DNA from: Candidatus Methylomirabilota bacterium
GTDB lineage: Bacteria > Methylomirabilota > Methylomirabilia > Rokubacteriales > CSP1-6
DNA length: 33,312 nt
Direction: 5' to 3'
Assembly: GCA_035936835.1 (NCBI GenBank)
Contig: DASYVT010000203.1
Span: 1 to 33,312 of the forward strand
The translations under genes and the position numbers were made by a program. Each line of letters starts with the position of its first letter. Position 1 is the first letter of the stretch. Shown piece after piece: positions 1 to 7,298 of the stretch. The notes beneath the pieces were generated by a model, which did no database searches, was not told where the DNA came from, and was given only the letters and a program-made list of their open reading frames with translations.

Positions 1-368
1 ACCATGGGCTCAGGTGGCTCGAGCCCGCGCACGTCGAGAACGGCCATGTCACCGTCAGCATCCGCGGCGGCGCGGGCGCCCGCGACCGCCTCCGCCGGCG
101 CGGAGGGCTCGCGGTAGAACCAGACGATCCAGTCGTCCGGCGCGCTCTGCTCGGCCCAGTGAGCGAAGCCGCGCTTGCCGAGCGCGGCAAAGAGCGGCAC
201 GGGCTCGAAGGGCGCGCGCAGGACCAGCGCCTGCTCCGGAGCCAGCGCCTTGACGGTCGCCATGATCCTGGCGAACGGCTCGTGGCCGCGGCGGATGTCC
301 TCCCGAACGTCGAGGCGGACCAGGTTCGCCGCGGTCACCCGGCGGAGCGCCTGCGGGCGGTCGGCCAC
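1..368 (-). CDS. DUF2249 domain protein, partial (runs off left edge)
   Basis: Only the first 122 codons are in the window; the gene continues past base 1. The chosen GTG start at 368 lies 5 bp after the stop of the DUF542 gene, so the two are probably co-transcribed. The protein has one complete DUF2249 (TusA/SirA-like fold) unit, recognisable by V-R-L-D-V-R-E-D-I-R-R-G-x-x-P at the start, L-V-L-R-A-P-F-E-P-V-P-L in the middle and a tryptophan-rich end (residues about 15-85). A second unit begins at L-D-V-R-G-L-E-P-P-E-P-M at the window edge. DUF2249 proteins commonly travel with ScdA/RIC-like and denitrification or low-oxygen genes, which fits this neighbourhood. The biochemical role is not established. 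Confidence 0.75.
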   Translation of the reverse strand, partial: MADRPQALRRVTAANLVRLDVREDIRRGHEPFARIMATVKALAPEQALVLRAPFEPVPLFAALGKRGFAHWAEQSAPDDWIVWFYREPSAPAEAVAGARAAADADGDMAVLDVRGLEPPEPM

Positions 369-373
369 GGCGC

Positions 374-625
374 TTACGCCTTCACGGCCGCCGGCCGGTT
401 GAGCGCATCCAGCAGCGCCTCGAGCGGGACGCCTGCCGAGGCGGCGGCCTCGCGCAGCGTCAGGTGCGCTCCGCAGCAGTGGTTGATCCCCATCTCCTTC
501 ATGATGTCGAGCGCTCCGGCGTAGTGGTGGGCGACGTCACCCACCGTGAGATCGGCGTTGACGGGCGCGCCCGCGGCTTGAGCCGTCGCGGGCGACTGAG
601 CGTGGCAGCTGCATTCGTGAGCCAT
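374..625 (-). CDS. DUF542 protein (stand-alone ScdA/RIC N-terminal domain)
   Basis: An 83-residue protein made of a DUF542 (ScdA_N) domain, the N-terminal module of the iron-sulfur cluster repair proteins ScdA/YtfE/RIC. The hallmark I-N-H-C-C-G-A-H lies near residue 48, followed by L-R-E-A-A and a leucine-rich helix. The C-terminal di-iron hemerythrin domain of full RIC proteins is absent, so this is a single-domain form. Translation start is well defined: ATG at 625 with an AAGGAGGAAGG Shine-Dalgarno at 641-631. It is followed after 5 bp by the DUF2249 gene. A Crp/Fnr-type palindrome lies at 674-693. The family points to nitric-oxide or low-oxygen stress; a specific reaction for this short form is not known to me. 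Confidence 0.85.
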   Translation of the reverse strand: MAHECSCHAQSPATAQAAGAPVNADLTVGDVAHHYAGALDIMKEMGINHCCGAHLTLREAAASAGVPLEALLDALNRPAAVKA

Positions 626-673
626 GGTGTCCTTCCTCCTTGAAAGGAAGGTTACTCCACGGCGCTGGAGGCG

Positions 674-693
674 CCTATGACGGGGATCATAGG
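674..693 (-). promoter_or_regulatory. Crp/Fnr-type operator upstream of the DUF542 gene
   Basis: A perfect inverted repeat, CCTATGA-N6-TCATAGG, contains the Crp/Fnr core TGA-N6-TCA. On the minus strand a -10-like TAACCT (654-649) would place transcription start near 642. The operator centre (683.5) is then at -41.5, the class II activator position. The regulator gene at 1166-1870 is the obvious candidate. The site is seen in the sequence; the regulator assignment is inferred. Confidence 0.7.
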
Positions 694-721
694 TGGTGAA
701 GCAATGGACAAGCGGAGGGGA

Positions 722-1159
722 TCAGTGCTGGGCTGCGGCGGGGGGCATGCGGACGCGGCGCCACATATTGACGACGAAGAGCAGCGTGCCCGCCACCTGG
801 CCGAGGCCTCCGGCGGCGATCGCGAGCCGGAGCGCGGGGGCGGGTGAGAGCCCCGCCCACAGCTCGGCCGCGGCGCGCACCGCGGTGGAGACGGCCATCA
901 CCCAGTAAACCGCTTCCGCCAGCTCCGGCCGGTAGCGCGTGTCGTCCTTGGCCGGTCGCGGGAACATCCACGTCGCCACGCCCATGACCATCATCAGCAT
1001 GAAGCCCACGAGAAGCAGGTGGACGTGGGCGGTGATGAAGAGCCTGGGCGGGTAGCGGCCTGCAAGAAACTCCGCGACGATGATCCAGCCGCCCAGGATG
1101 AGGCCGGCCAGGAGGAAGACGAAGCTCGTCTTGATGTAGCGGCGCACCAGCGGCGTCAC
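722..1159 (-). CDS. small membrane protein, haem-copper oxidase subunit I/NnrS-like
   Basis: A 145-residue protein with four predicted membrane helices (about residues 8-30, 40-65, 82-104 and 110-130). The second helix begins A-H-V-H-L-L-L-V-G and ends M-F-P-R-P, resembling a haem-ligand helix of cytochrome oxidase subunit I, NorB or NnrS proteins, but it is much shorter than any complete oxidase and lacks the other histidines. It starts at GTG 1159, 6 bp after the Crp/Fnr gene stops, so it is almost certainly in that operon. The context suggests a role in nitrogen-oxide or low-oxygen physiology. It could be a haem-binding accessory protein; the function is not proven. Confidence 0.7.
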   Translation of the reverse strand: MTPLVRRYIKTSFVFLLAGLILGGWIIVAEFLAGRYPPRLFITAHVHLLLVGFMLMMVMGVATWMFPRPAKDDTRYRPELAEAVYWVMAVSTAVRAAAELWAGLSPAPALRLAIAAGGLGQVAGTLLFVVNMWRRVRMPPAAAQH

Positions 1160-1165
1160 AGCGCC

Positions 1166-1870
1166 TCAGTCCCCGGGCTCGCCCGCCGCGATGTCGGCGA
1201 GCGCCGTCTTGTCGACGATGACGAGGCGGCCGCCCTCGTCGATGACGAGCCCCGTCTTGAGCCAGCGGCTCACGCTGCGGATGGCGGTCTCCACCGTGGT
1301 GCCCGTCATGTCGGCGAGGCTCTGCCGCGTGAGATGGAAGGGCAGGGCCAGCCCGGCCTTGGTGCGCGCGCCGTCGCGCTCGGCCAGCCGGAGGAGCGTC
1401 GCGGCCAGCCGCGCCTCGACAGGGTCCACGGACAACGACTTGACCGAGTCGTGGGCTTCGCGCAGCCTGCGCCCGATCATGAGCGCCATTTCCTTGATCA
1501 CGACCGGGTGTCGCTCGCTCGCGGCGATCAATGCGTCGGCCGGGATCTTGAGCACGGTGGTGGGCTCGAGGGCCTGGGCGGCGGCGGGATACGGGCGCTT
1601 TTCGATGACGGCGACGCCGCCGAAGATCTCTCCGGGGCCCAAGAGCTCGAGCACGACGTCCTTGCCCGCGCTCGAGTGCCTCACGATCTTCACGCGCCCC
1701 GACGCGACCACGCAGAGCCAGCGCGCCGGGTCGCCCTCCATGAAGACAAACTCGCGCGCCCGGTATGTGTCCTCGCGGGCTGCGCCGGCCAGGGCCTCGA
1801 GCTCCTTGGCCGGCAGCCCGGCGAAAACCGGGTTGGACTTGAGCGCCGTCACCCGCTCGCCCGTGGGCAT
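1166..1870 (-). CDS. Crp/Fnr family transcriptional regulator
   Basis: A 234-residue protein with an N-terminal cyclic-nucleotide-binding-like beta barrel (about residues 10-125), a long dimer helix and a C-terminal winged helix-turn-helix (about 150-225). In the latter L-T-R-Q-S-L-A-D-M-T-G precedes the recognition helix T-T-V-E-T-A-I-R-S-V-S-R, whose Glu/Arg pattern matches the FNR/DNR half-site TTGA or close relatives. Only one cysteine is visible, so it is not a 4Fe-4S FNR and looks more like a DNR/NnrR-type or ligand-binding member. The ATG at 1870 was chosen because the domain begins soon after; no strong ribosome site precedes it. It heads an operon with the membrane protein gene and probably acts at the palindrome at 674-693. 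Confidence 0.9.
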   Translation of the reverse strand: MPTGERVTALKSNPVFAGLPAKELEALAGAAREDTYRAREFVFMEGDPARWLCVVASGRVKIVRHSSAGKDVVLELLGPGEIFGGVAVIEKRPYPAAAQALEPTTVLKIPADALIAASERHPVVIKEMALMIGRRLREAHDSVKSLSVDPVEARLAATLLRLAERDGARTKAGLALPFHLTRQSLADMTGTTVETAIRSVSRWLKTGLVIDEGGRLVIVDKTALADIAAGEPGD

Positions 1871-1985
1871 GGCGAGACGATAGCACGGTGCGCAGTGATC
1901 ACTCCGTCCAGGGAGGCGGCCATGCATGTCAGCGAGTTGAGGTGGACGCCGCGTGCTCCAAGGACATCGCCGATATCGTCGTCTC

Positions 1986-2546
1986 CTACCCGTGACCGGC
2001 GGCCGGCGGGTCCGTGCGGCGCTCGAAGAGCAGGGTGACCACGCCCGCCTCGAGGTGTCGCTCGCGGATGTCGGTGAAGCGAGTGAGCAGGTCGAGCATG
2101 CGCCTGTTGTCGGCGAGCACGTAGGCGGAGAAGCGGTGGATGCCCCGCGCCTCGGCGGCGTCGAGCAGGTGGTGCAGGAGGATCGCGCCAAGGCCCTGGC
2201 CCTGGAGGCCGTCCTGGACCACGAAGGCGACCTCGACCGTGTCGGGGTCCTCGGTGGGCTCGTAACGGCCCACGCCGACCAGCTCCGGGGAAGAGGCGGG
2301 CCCGCGCTCCGCCACGAGCGCCAGGCGGCGCCGGTAGTCCACGGTGGCGAAGAGGCGCGCCCAGTCAGGCGGCAGGCGCTTCATGACGGTGAAAAAGCGC
2401 TGGTAGGCGCTGTGGCGGCTCAACCGGTCGTAGAAGTCGATAAGGCGCGGCGCGTCTTCGGGACGTATGGGGCGGAGGTGAAGCTCCGTCCCATCCTTCA
2501 GCGTGACGTCACGCTCCAACTCGCGCGGGTAGTCGTCGTGGCTCAC
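1986..2546 (-). CDS. GNAT family N-acetyltransferase
   Basis: A 186-residue acetyltransferase. The GNAT fold is clear: L-R-P-I-R-P-E-D-A-P-R-L in the first strand and helix, then V-E-V-A-F-V-V and the acetyl-CoA motif A loop Q-G-Q-G-L-G-A-I-L-L-H-H-L (R/Q-x-x-G-x-G/A type). It resembles GNAT domains attached to acyl-CoA synthetase-like protein acetyltransferases. The GTG start at 2546 is preferred because family homology begins just after it. An ATG at 2684 in the same frame has an AGGAG at 2698-2694 and would add 46 low-complexity residues, but it overlaps the sigma-54 site of the divergent hpf gene. The substrate is unknown. Confidence 0.82.
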   Translation of the reverse strand: MSHDDYPRELERDVTLKDGTELHLRPIRPEDAPRLIDFYDRLSRHSAYQRFFTVMKRLPPDWARLFATVDYRRRLALVAERGPASSPELVGVGRYEPTEDPDTVEVAFVVQDGLQGQGLGAILLHHLLDAAEARGIHRFSAYVLADNRRMLDLLTRFTDIRERHLEAGVVTLLFERRTDPPAAGHG

Positions 2547-2678
2547 GTCGGTATATTCTAGCCCGAAGGGGTGGAGAGTACCGGGCGGTGGCACACATGA
2601 GGCGCGCGTGCCCCAGCCAAAACGGTCAAGCGCGGCCCGGCCCGCGCGAAAGGCTCCGGAATCCTTGACGTCGGTGCT

Positions 2679-2694
2679 TGGCATCAGGGTTGCT
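2679..2694 (+). promoter_or_regulatory. sigma-54 (-24/-12) promoter for hpf
   Basis: TGGCAT-N5-TTGCT keeps the invariant GG (2680-2681) and GC (2692-2693) exactly 10 bp apart and matches the TGGCA...TTGCW consensus. The expected start near 2705 leaves about 35 nt before the hpf ATG. No convincing sigma-70 pair was seen in the same interval. No enhancer site for an activator was identified. Confidence 0.6.
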
Positions 2695-2740
2695 CCTGGT
2701 CTATGGAGAAGGGAAACGGAATCCTCTGAGAGGACAAACC

Positions 2741-3142
2741 ATGGTCATCGACATCCAGGGAGTGGAGAAGGACACGGCGCTGCGCGCCCGGGCGGCCAAG
2801 GTGGTCGGCGCGGCGCTCGAGCACATCAAGCTGGCGCCCATCCGGGCGAAGGTCACGTTCTTCGACGACAACGGCCCCAAGGGCGGGCTGGGCATGCGCT
2901 GCGCGATGGACGTGCGGCTGCCCTATCGCCCGGCGATCCGCGTCGAGCAGGTGGCCGAAACGACGCGGCTCGCCTTTGACGGCGCCTTCGCCGCGCTCGA
3001 GCGCAAGTTGGAGCGTTACCGCGAGCGTGACCGTGACATCAAGCGGCGTCCGAAGAAGTACTTCGTCGCCAAGCGTCTGCTGGCAGGCGGGCTTCAGACG
3101 CCGACCAAGTCCAGGCGCGTCAGACGGCGGAAGGAGCTCTAG
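2741..3142 (+). CDS. hpf: ribosome hibernation promoting factor / RaiA family protein
   Basis: A 133-residue protein of the sigma-54 modulation/S30EA (HPF, RaiA) family, which binds the 30S decoding region and inactivates ribosomes in stress or stationary phase. The beta-alpha-beta-beta-beta-alpha core (residues about 1-98) starts I-D-I-Q-G-V and ends with a basic helix, A-A-L-E-R-K-L-E-R-Y. The last ~35 residues are strongly basic (K-R-R-P-K-K ... R-R-V-R-R-R-K) and replace the dimerisation domain of long HPF. The ATG at 2741 has a GAGAGGA ribosome site. The gene is preceded by a sigma-54-like promoter and followed 4 bp later by the baeRF gene, forming a translation-silencing pair. Confidence 0.82.
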   Translation: MVIDIQGVEKDTALRARAAKVVGAALEHIKLAPIRAKVTFFDDNGPKGGLGMRCAMDVRLPYRPAIRVEQVAETTRLAFDGAFAALERKLERYRERDRDIKRRPKKYFVAKRLLAGGLQTPTKSRRVRRRKEL

Positions 3143-3146
3143 GGCC

Positions 3147-4304
3147 ATGCCTGACGCCATGGGAGCCCGTGCCATGGACATGAACGCGCGCATGATCGAG
3201 CTGTCCCGAGTCTCGAAGTCCGACACGCCCGTCGTGAGCGTCTACCTTGATACGCGCTGGAGCGACGAGCACCAGCGGGGTCGCGTCCGCATCTTCCTTA
3301 AGAACGAGATCGCCAAGGCGCGGGAAGCTCGCAGCCGCCGCGCCGCCCCGGGCGATCTCGACTGGATCCAGTCCGCGGGCGACGAGCTGGTCTCCCAGGC
3401 GGCCGCCCCCGACACGCGCGGCGTGGCGCTCTTCGCCTGCGAGTCCTCCGGGCTGCACGAGCTGCTGCGCTTCCGCGTGCCGTTCGCCAACGCCTTCGCC
3501 GTGGAAGACACGCCGTTCCTGGCGCCGCTGAGCTCGGCCGTCCAGCAGACGCCCTCTACCCTCGTCGCCTTCGTGGACACCGAGAGCGCCCGCCTGATGC
3601 ACGTGTCCCGCGGAGGTCCTGGCGACGAGGTCACTCTCGCGACCGACATGCCGGGGCACCACAGCCGGGGCGACGAGTGGGTGCAGTTTGCGCAGTCGCG
3701 CTACGAGCGGCATATCCGTGAGCACCGCGGTCGTCACTTCGCCGCGGTGGCCGAGAGCCTCGGCCAGCTCATCGACGCGCATGGTGTGGAGCGCATCGTG
3801 CTGGCCGGGGAGCCCAGGAACGTATCCGCGTTCCACCGCGAGCTGCCGCCGCGGATCGCCGCCCACATCGTCGGCGACGTCTCGGCCTCCCGGCACGAAC
3901 CCTCGAGCGTCATCGTGGGCCGCGCCCTCGAGCTGGTCGGGCACCTCGATGCCTCCAGCGATGTCCCGGCGGTGGACGCGGTCCTGACCGAGGCGGCCAA
4001 GAGCCGACAGGCGGTGGCCGGGATGGAGGAGACGGTCGAGGCGGTCAACAGGGGAGCGGTCCGTCGGCTGTACGTGCTCCGCGGCGAGCGCGGTCCGGCG
4101 AGCGCCTGCCCCGGGTGCGGCGCGCTGTTTCCCGGTGTGGCCGAGGACTGCCGGCTCTGCGGCAAGGCGCTTCAGGAGGTGGAGCTGGGCGAGGCCCTTG
4201 TCCACCGCGTGCTCGCGGCGGGCGGTACGGTGGACACCGTCGAGGCGCACCAGGGCTTGGCGGCGGTCGGCGGCGTGGCGGCTTTGCTCCGCTACCCGCT
4301 CTGA
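3147..4304 (+). CDS. bacterial archaeo-eukaryotic release factor-like protein (baeRF, probably family 10)
   Basis: A 385-residue protein of the eRF1/Pelota-like bacterial baeRF group. The N-terminal part V-V-S-V-Y-L-D-T-R, a central V-A-F-V-D-T-E-S-A-R strand and the segment around R-I-V-L-A-G-E-P match these proteins. A C-terminal zinc ribbon is formed by C-P-G-C and C-R-L-C (about residues 325-345). No GGQ peptidyl-hydrolase motif is visible; the corresponding loop reads H-H-S-R-G-D-E-W-V-Q, so stop-codon release activity is doubtful. It starts at ATG 3147 behind AAGGAG (3131-3136), 4 bp after hpf. Context suggests a ribosome-associated stress or rescue factor. Confidence 0.75.
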   Translation: MPDAMGARAMDMNARMIELSRVSKSDTPVVSVYLDTRWSDEHQRGRVRIFLKNEIAKAREARSRRAAPGDLDWIQSAGDELVSQAAAPDTRGVALFACESSGLHELLRFRVPFANAFAVEDTPFLAPLSSAVQQTPSTLVAFVDTESARLMHVSRGGPGDEVTLATDMPGHHSRGDEWVQFAQSRYERHIREHRGRHFAAVAESLGQLIDAHGVERIVLAGEPRNVSAFHRELPPRIAAHIVGDVSASRHEPSSVIVGRALELVGHLDASSDVPAVDAVLTEAAKSRQAVAGMEETVEAVNRGAVRRLYVLRGERGPASACPGCGALFPGVAEDCRLCGKALQEVELGEALVHRVLAAGGTVDTVEAHQGLAAVGGVAALLRYPL

Positions 4305-4326
4305 GAGTCGCGTACGGGAGCGGCTG

Positions 4327-6846
4327 ATGACGCCCCAGACATTTTGGGCCGCGCCGGCTGACGTCGCGCTGGCCGACGCCGGCAGCTCGGCCGCGGGCCT
4401 CACGTCCGAGGAGGCGGGCGCGCGTCTCAAGCGCGTGGGGCCCAACGAGCCCGCGCCGCCGCGGCGCTTCGAGGCGCTGCGCGAGCTCGGCGCCTTCCTG
4501 CTGAACCCGCTGGTCTTGATCCTGCTCGTGGCGAGCGCCGTGTCGGCCGCCTTCGGCCAGGTGGTCAGCTCCCTGATCATCGCCTGCATGGTGTTGCTGA
4601 GCGTCGGACTCAATTTTAGCCAGACGTATCAGTCGCAGATGGCGGCGCAGCGGCTCCGCGACCGGGTCGGCCAGCGCGCCACGGTCCTGCGCGACGGGCG
4701 TGCGCACGAGATCCCGGCGCGCGAGGTGGTGCCCGGCGACGTCGTCCGGCTGTCGGCTGGAGACCTCGTGCCGGGTGACGGTCGGCTGCTGTCGAGCAAG
4801 GACCTCTTCCTCAACGAGGCCGCGCTCACGGGCGAGTCTCTGCCGCGCGAGAAGCACGCCGACGCGGCGCTCGGGCCCGGGACGTCGCTCGCGGAAGCCC
4901 CCACGGCCGTGCTCCAGGGCACGTCCGTGGTGAGCGGTCTCGGCGAGGCCGTAATCGTCCATACGGGTGCCCGAACCGAGTTCGGGCAGGTGGCGGCACA
5001 GCTCGCCGGTCGGGCACCGGAGACGGAGTTCGAGCGCGGCACGCGCCAGTTCGGGATGCTCATCCTCCAGGTCGTGCTCCTGCTTGTCCTGTTCGTGTTC
5101 CTCGTCAACGCCCTGGTCCGGCGCGACCCGCTCGAGTCCTTCCTCTTCGCGGTGGCGCTGGCCGTCGGGCTCACGCCGGAGCTCCTGCCCATGATCGTCT
5201 CGGTGACGCTGTCGCGCGGCGCGGTGCGGATGGCGCGGAAGAAGGTCATCGTCAAGCGGCTGGCCGCCATCGAGAACTTCGGCAGCATGGACATCCTCTG
5301 CTGCGACAAGACGGGCACGCTGACGGTGGGCGAGATCTCCGTCGCGCGCCACGTTAACGCGCGCGGCGAGGAGGACGAGGCGGTGATCCGCCTGGCCGCC
5401 CTCAACAGCGCCTTCCAGACAGGCCTCAAGAGCCCGATGGACGAGGCCGTCCTCCGTCACGAGCATCCCGACGTCGCCCGCTACCACTCGCGCGACGAAA
5501 TCCCGTTCGATTTTCAGCGGCGCCGGATGTCCGTGGTCGTCGAGGACGGCGGCGAGCGCCTCCTGATCACCAAGGGCGCGCCCGAGAGCGTGCTGCCGGC
5601 CTGCGGCGCGCTCGAGCTCGCCGGAGCGTCCGCTCCGCTCGACGCGGCGGCGCGTGCCGGGATCGAGGCGCTGTTCCGGAGCCTCTCTGCCGACGGCTAC
5701 CGTGTCCTCGCGGTCGCGTACCGGCCCGTGCCGGACCAGACCGCCTACGGCATCGCCGACGAGCGGGAGCTCCGGTTCGTTGGGTTCGCCGCTTTCCTGG
5801 ACCCGCCCCGGGAGGGCGTCGCGGAAATGCTCACCGCGCTCAAGGCCGATGGTGTCACGGTCAAGATCATCACGGGGGACAACGAGCTCGTGACCCAGCA
5901 TATCTGCCGGCAGGTCGGCCTCGACGCCGACGAGATCGTGCTGGGAGACGCGGTCGAGCGCATGTCCGACCCGGCGCTGGCGGCCGTGGCCGAGCGGACG
6001 CAGGTCTTTGCCCGCGTGTCGCCGATGCAGAAGAACCGCATCATTCTGGCGCTGCGCTCGCGCGGCCACGTCATCGGCTGCATCGGCGACGGCATCAACG
6101 ACGCGCCGGCGCTCCGCAGCGCGGACGTCGGCATCTCGGTGGATACGGCCGTCGACGTGGCCCGCGACGCGGCCGACATCATCCTGCTCGAGAAGCGGCT
6201 GGATGTGCTCCATGACGGGGTGGTCGAGGGGCGGCGGAGCTTCGGGAACATCATGAAGTACGTGCTGATGGGCACCAGCTCCAACTTCGGCAACATGCTG
6301 AGCATGGCTGTGGCGTCGCTCTTCCTGCCCTTCCTGCCCATGCTGCCGCTGCAGATCCTGCTCAACAACTTCCTCTACGATCTCTCCCAGGTGCCGATCC
6401 CGTCGGACCGCGTGGACGCCACCTACACGCTCAAGCCCAAGCGCTGGAACGTCGCCTTCATCCGGCGCTACATGCTGGTGATCGGGCCGCTCTCCTCCGT
6501 CTACGACTTCCTCACCTTCGCCGTCATGCTCGGCGTCTTCCACGCCGACGAGCGCCTGTTCCGCACCGGCTGGTTCGTCGAATCGCTGGCGACCCAGACC
6601 CTGGTCATCTTCGTCATCCGCACCGCCGGGCGCCCGTGGCAGAGCCGGCCGGGCGCCGGCCTGGCCTGCGGCGTGTGCGCCTGCGTGGCGACGGGCGCCA
6701 TCATCCCGTTTACGCCGCTGGCGCCGTGGCTCGGCTTCACGCCGCTGCCGCCGCTCTTCTTCGCCATCCTCGTGCTGATGGTGGTGACCTACCTGGGGCT
6801 CGTCGAGGTCGTCAAGCGCTGGTTCTATCGCCGCTACCCGGCCTAG
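4327..6846 (+). CDS. MgtA-type (type III) cation-transporting P-type ATPase
   Basis: An 839-residue ATP-driven cation pump, closest to MgtA/MgtB magnesium importers. Order: an N-terminal cation-ATPase domain with G-P-N-E-P; helices 1-2 (about 55-100); actuator domain with T-G-E-S at 168-171; helices 3-4 with the ion-site motif T-P-E-L-L-P at about 283; phosphorylation motif D-K-T-G-T-L-T with Asp327; nucleotide domain with K-G-A-P-E; hinge G-D-G-I-N-D-A-P at about 587; then six C-terminal helices. All catalytic residues are present and length is near the family's ~900. ATG 4327 has GGGAG 7 nt upstream. Substrate assignment to Mg2+ is by family only. It sits between the baeRF gene and a stress operon. 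Confidence 0.9.
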   Translation: MTPQTFWAAPADVALADAGSSAAGLTSEEAGARLKRVGPNEPAPPRRFEALRELGAFLLNPLVLILLVASAVSAAFGQVVSSLIIACMVLLSVGLNFSQTYQSQMAAQRLRDRVGQRATVLRDGRAHEIPAREVVPGDVVRLSAGDLVPGDGRLLSSKDLFLNEAALTGESLPREKHADAALGPGTSLAEAPTAVLQGTSVVSGLGEAVIVHTGARTEFGQVAAQLAGRAPETEFERGTRQFGMLILQVVLLLVLFVFLVNALVRRDPLESFLFAVALAVGLTPELLPMIVSVTLSRGAVRMARKKVIVKRLAAIENFGSMDILCCDKTGTLTVGEISVARHVNARGEEDEAVIRLAALNSAFQTGLKSPMDEAVLRHEHPDVARYHSRDEIPFDFQRRRMSVVVEDGGERLLITKGAPESVLPACGALELAGASAPLDAAARAGIEALFRSLSADGYRVLAVAYRPVPDQTAYGIADERELRFVGFAAFLDPPREGVAEMLTALKADGVTVKIITGDNELVTQHICRQVGLDADEIVLGDAVERMSDPALAAVAERTQVFARVSPMQKNRIILALRSRGHVIGCIGDGINDAPALRSADVGISVDTAVDVARDAADIILLEKRLDVLHDGVVEGRRSFGNIMKYVLMGTSSNFGNMLSMAVASLFLPFLPMLPLQILLNNFLYDLSQVPIPSDRVDATYTLKPKRWNVAFIRRYMLVIGPLSSVYDFLTFAVMLGVFHADERLFRTGWFVESLATQTLVIFVIRTAGRPWQSRPGAGLACGVCACVATGAIIPFTPLAPWLGFTPLPPLFFAILVLMVVTYLGLVEVVKRWFYRRYPA

Positions 6847-6984
6847 GCGGAGAGTGCGTCGCCTCGAACAAAGAGCGGCCCGGAGATCGGGCCGAACAAC
6901 ATCCCGGCTTCGCTCACCGCCTTTGGCGCGCCGCCGCGGCGGGTCACCGTCACCGTGGTGCGTCCGTCTCCGGGTCAGCGCCTC

Positions 6985-7065
6985 TTTAAGAACGGGCTGC
7001 TGACGGTCAGCCTGCCCAAAACGCCGGCCGCCAAGGGCACGATGATCCCGATCAAGACGGAATAA
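6985..7065 (+). pseudogene. Hsp20/alpha-crystallin C-terminal remnant
   Basis: The last 26 codons before TAA at 7063-7065 encode F-K-N-G-L-L-T-V-S-L-P-K followed by an A-A-K-G and I-P-I-K tail, the classic end of a bacterial small heat-shock protein (the N-G-x-L-x-V-x-L-P-K signature). The frame is open back to the ATPase stop, but the upstream 40 codons do not resemble an alpha-crystallin domain and no start with a ribosome site is seen. It looks like the stump of a deleted hsp20 gene. Small heat-shock genes are frequent partners of the Usp/CBS genes that follow. Confidence 0.65.
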
Positions 7066-7227
7066 CGTCTGGGGCGTTGCCGCTTTCTCGAAGAGGTCGC
7101 GCTCGCCGATCAAGCGTTCAGCCTGTCGGGGCGCCGCCGCCCCAGCCGGGTGAGCGCGACCCCACCGCGCGCCGCGGCCGCCCGCCGCAACTCGATGATT
7201 CTGTGGGCGTGTAGCGCCGTTGAACCG
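7066..7227. other. intergenic stretch without a recognised gene
   Basis: Together with 6847-6984 this makes up most of the 450-bp gap between the ATPase and the dksA-like gene. I see no complete reading frame with a ribosome site, no RNA gene and no repeat, only the Hsp20 stump upstream and the sigma-54 promoter downstream. Confidence 0.6.
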
Positions 7228-7243
7228 TGGCACCCGCCTTGCT
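7228..7243 (+). promoter_or_regulatory. sigma-54 (-24/-12) promoter of the dksA-like stress operon
   Basis: TGGCAC-N5-TTGCT is a near-perfect match to the sigma-54 consensus: GG at 7229-7230 and GC at 7241-7242 are 10 bp apart. The expected start near 7254 gives a ~45-nt leader to the ATG at 7299. A competing sigma-70 reading (TTGAAC 7220-7225, TATCTG 7243-7248, 17-bp spacer) is possible but weaker. Confidence 0.7.
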
Positions 7244-7298
7244 ATCTGGGTATGATGGCCGCGCTCGACCCGGCTACGCAACGCACAGGAGGCTTTCG

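Noticed and set aside
1894-1903. Perfect 10-bp palindrome AGTGATCACT just upstream of the Crp/Fnr gene
   Set aside because: The half-sites are fused with no 6-bp spacer, so it is not a Crp/Fnr operator; 10-bp palindromes occur by chance at this scale.
1871-1985. A short gene between the GNAT and Crp/Fnr genes
   Set aside because: The short frames there (for example from ATG 1922 on the plus strand) have no recognisable domain and run into the antisense strand of the GNAT gene.
4045-7281. A 1078-codon open frame on the minus strand across the ATPase region
   Set aside because: It is the antisense shadow of the P-type ATPase, whose motifs are complete on the plus strand; the antisense translation is Arg/Asp/His-rich and has no recognisable domain.
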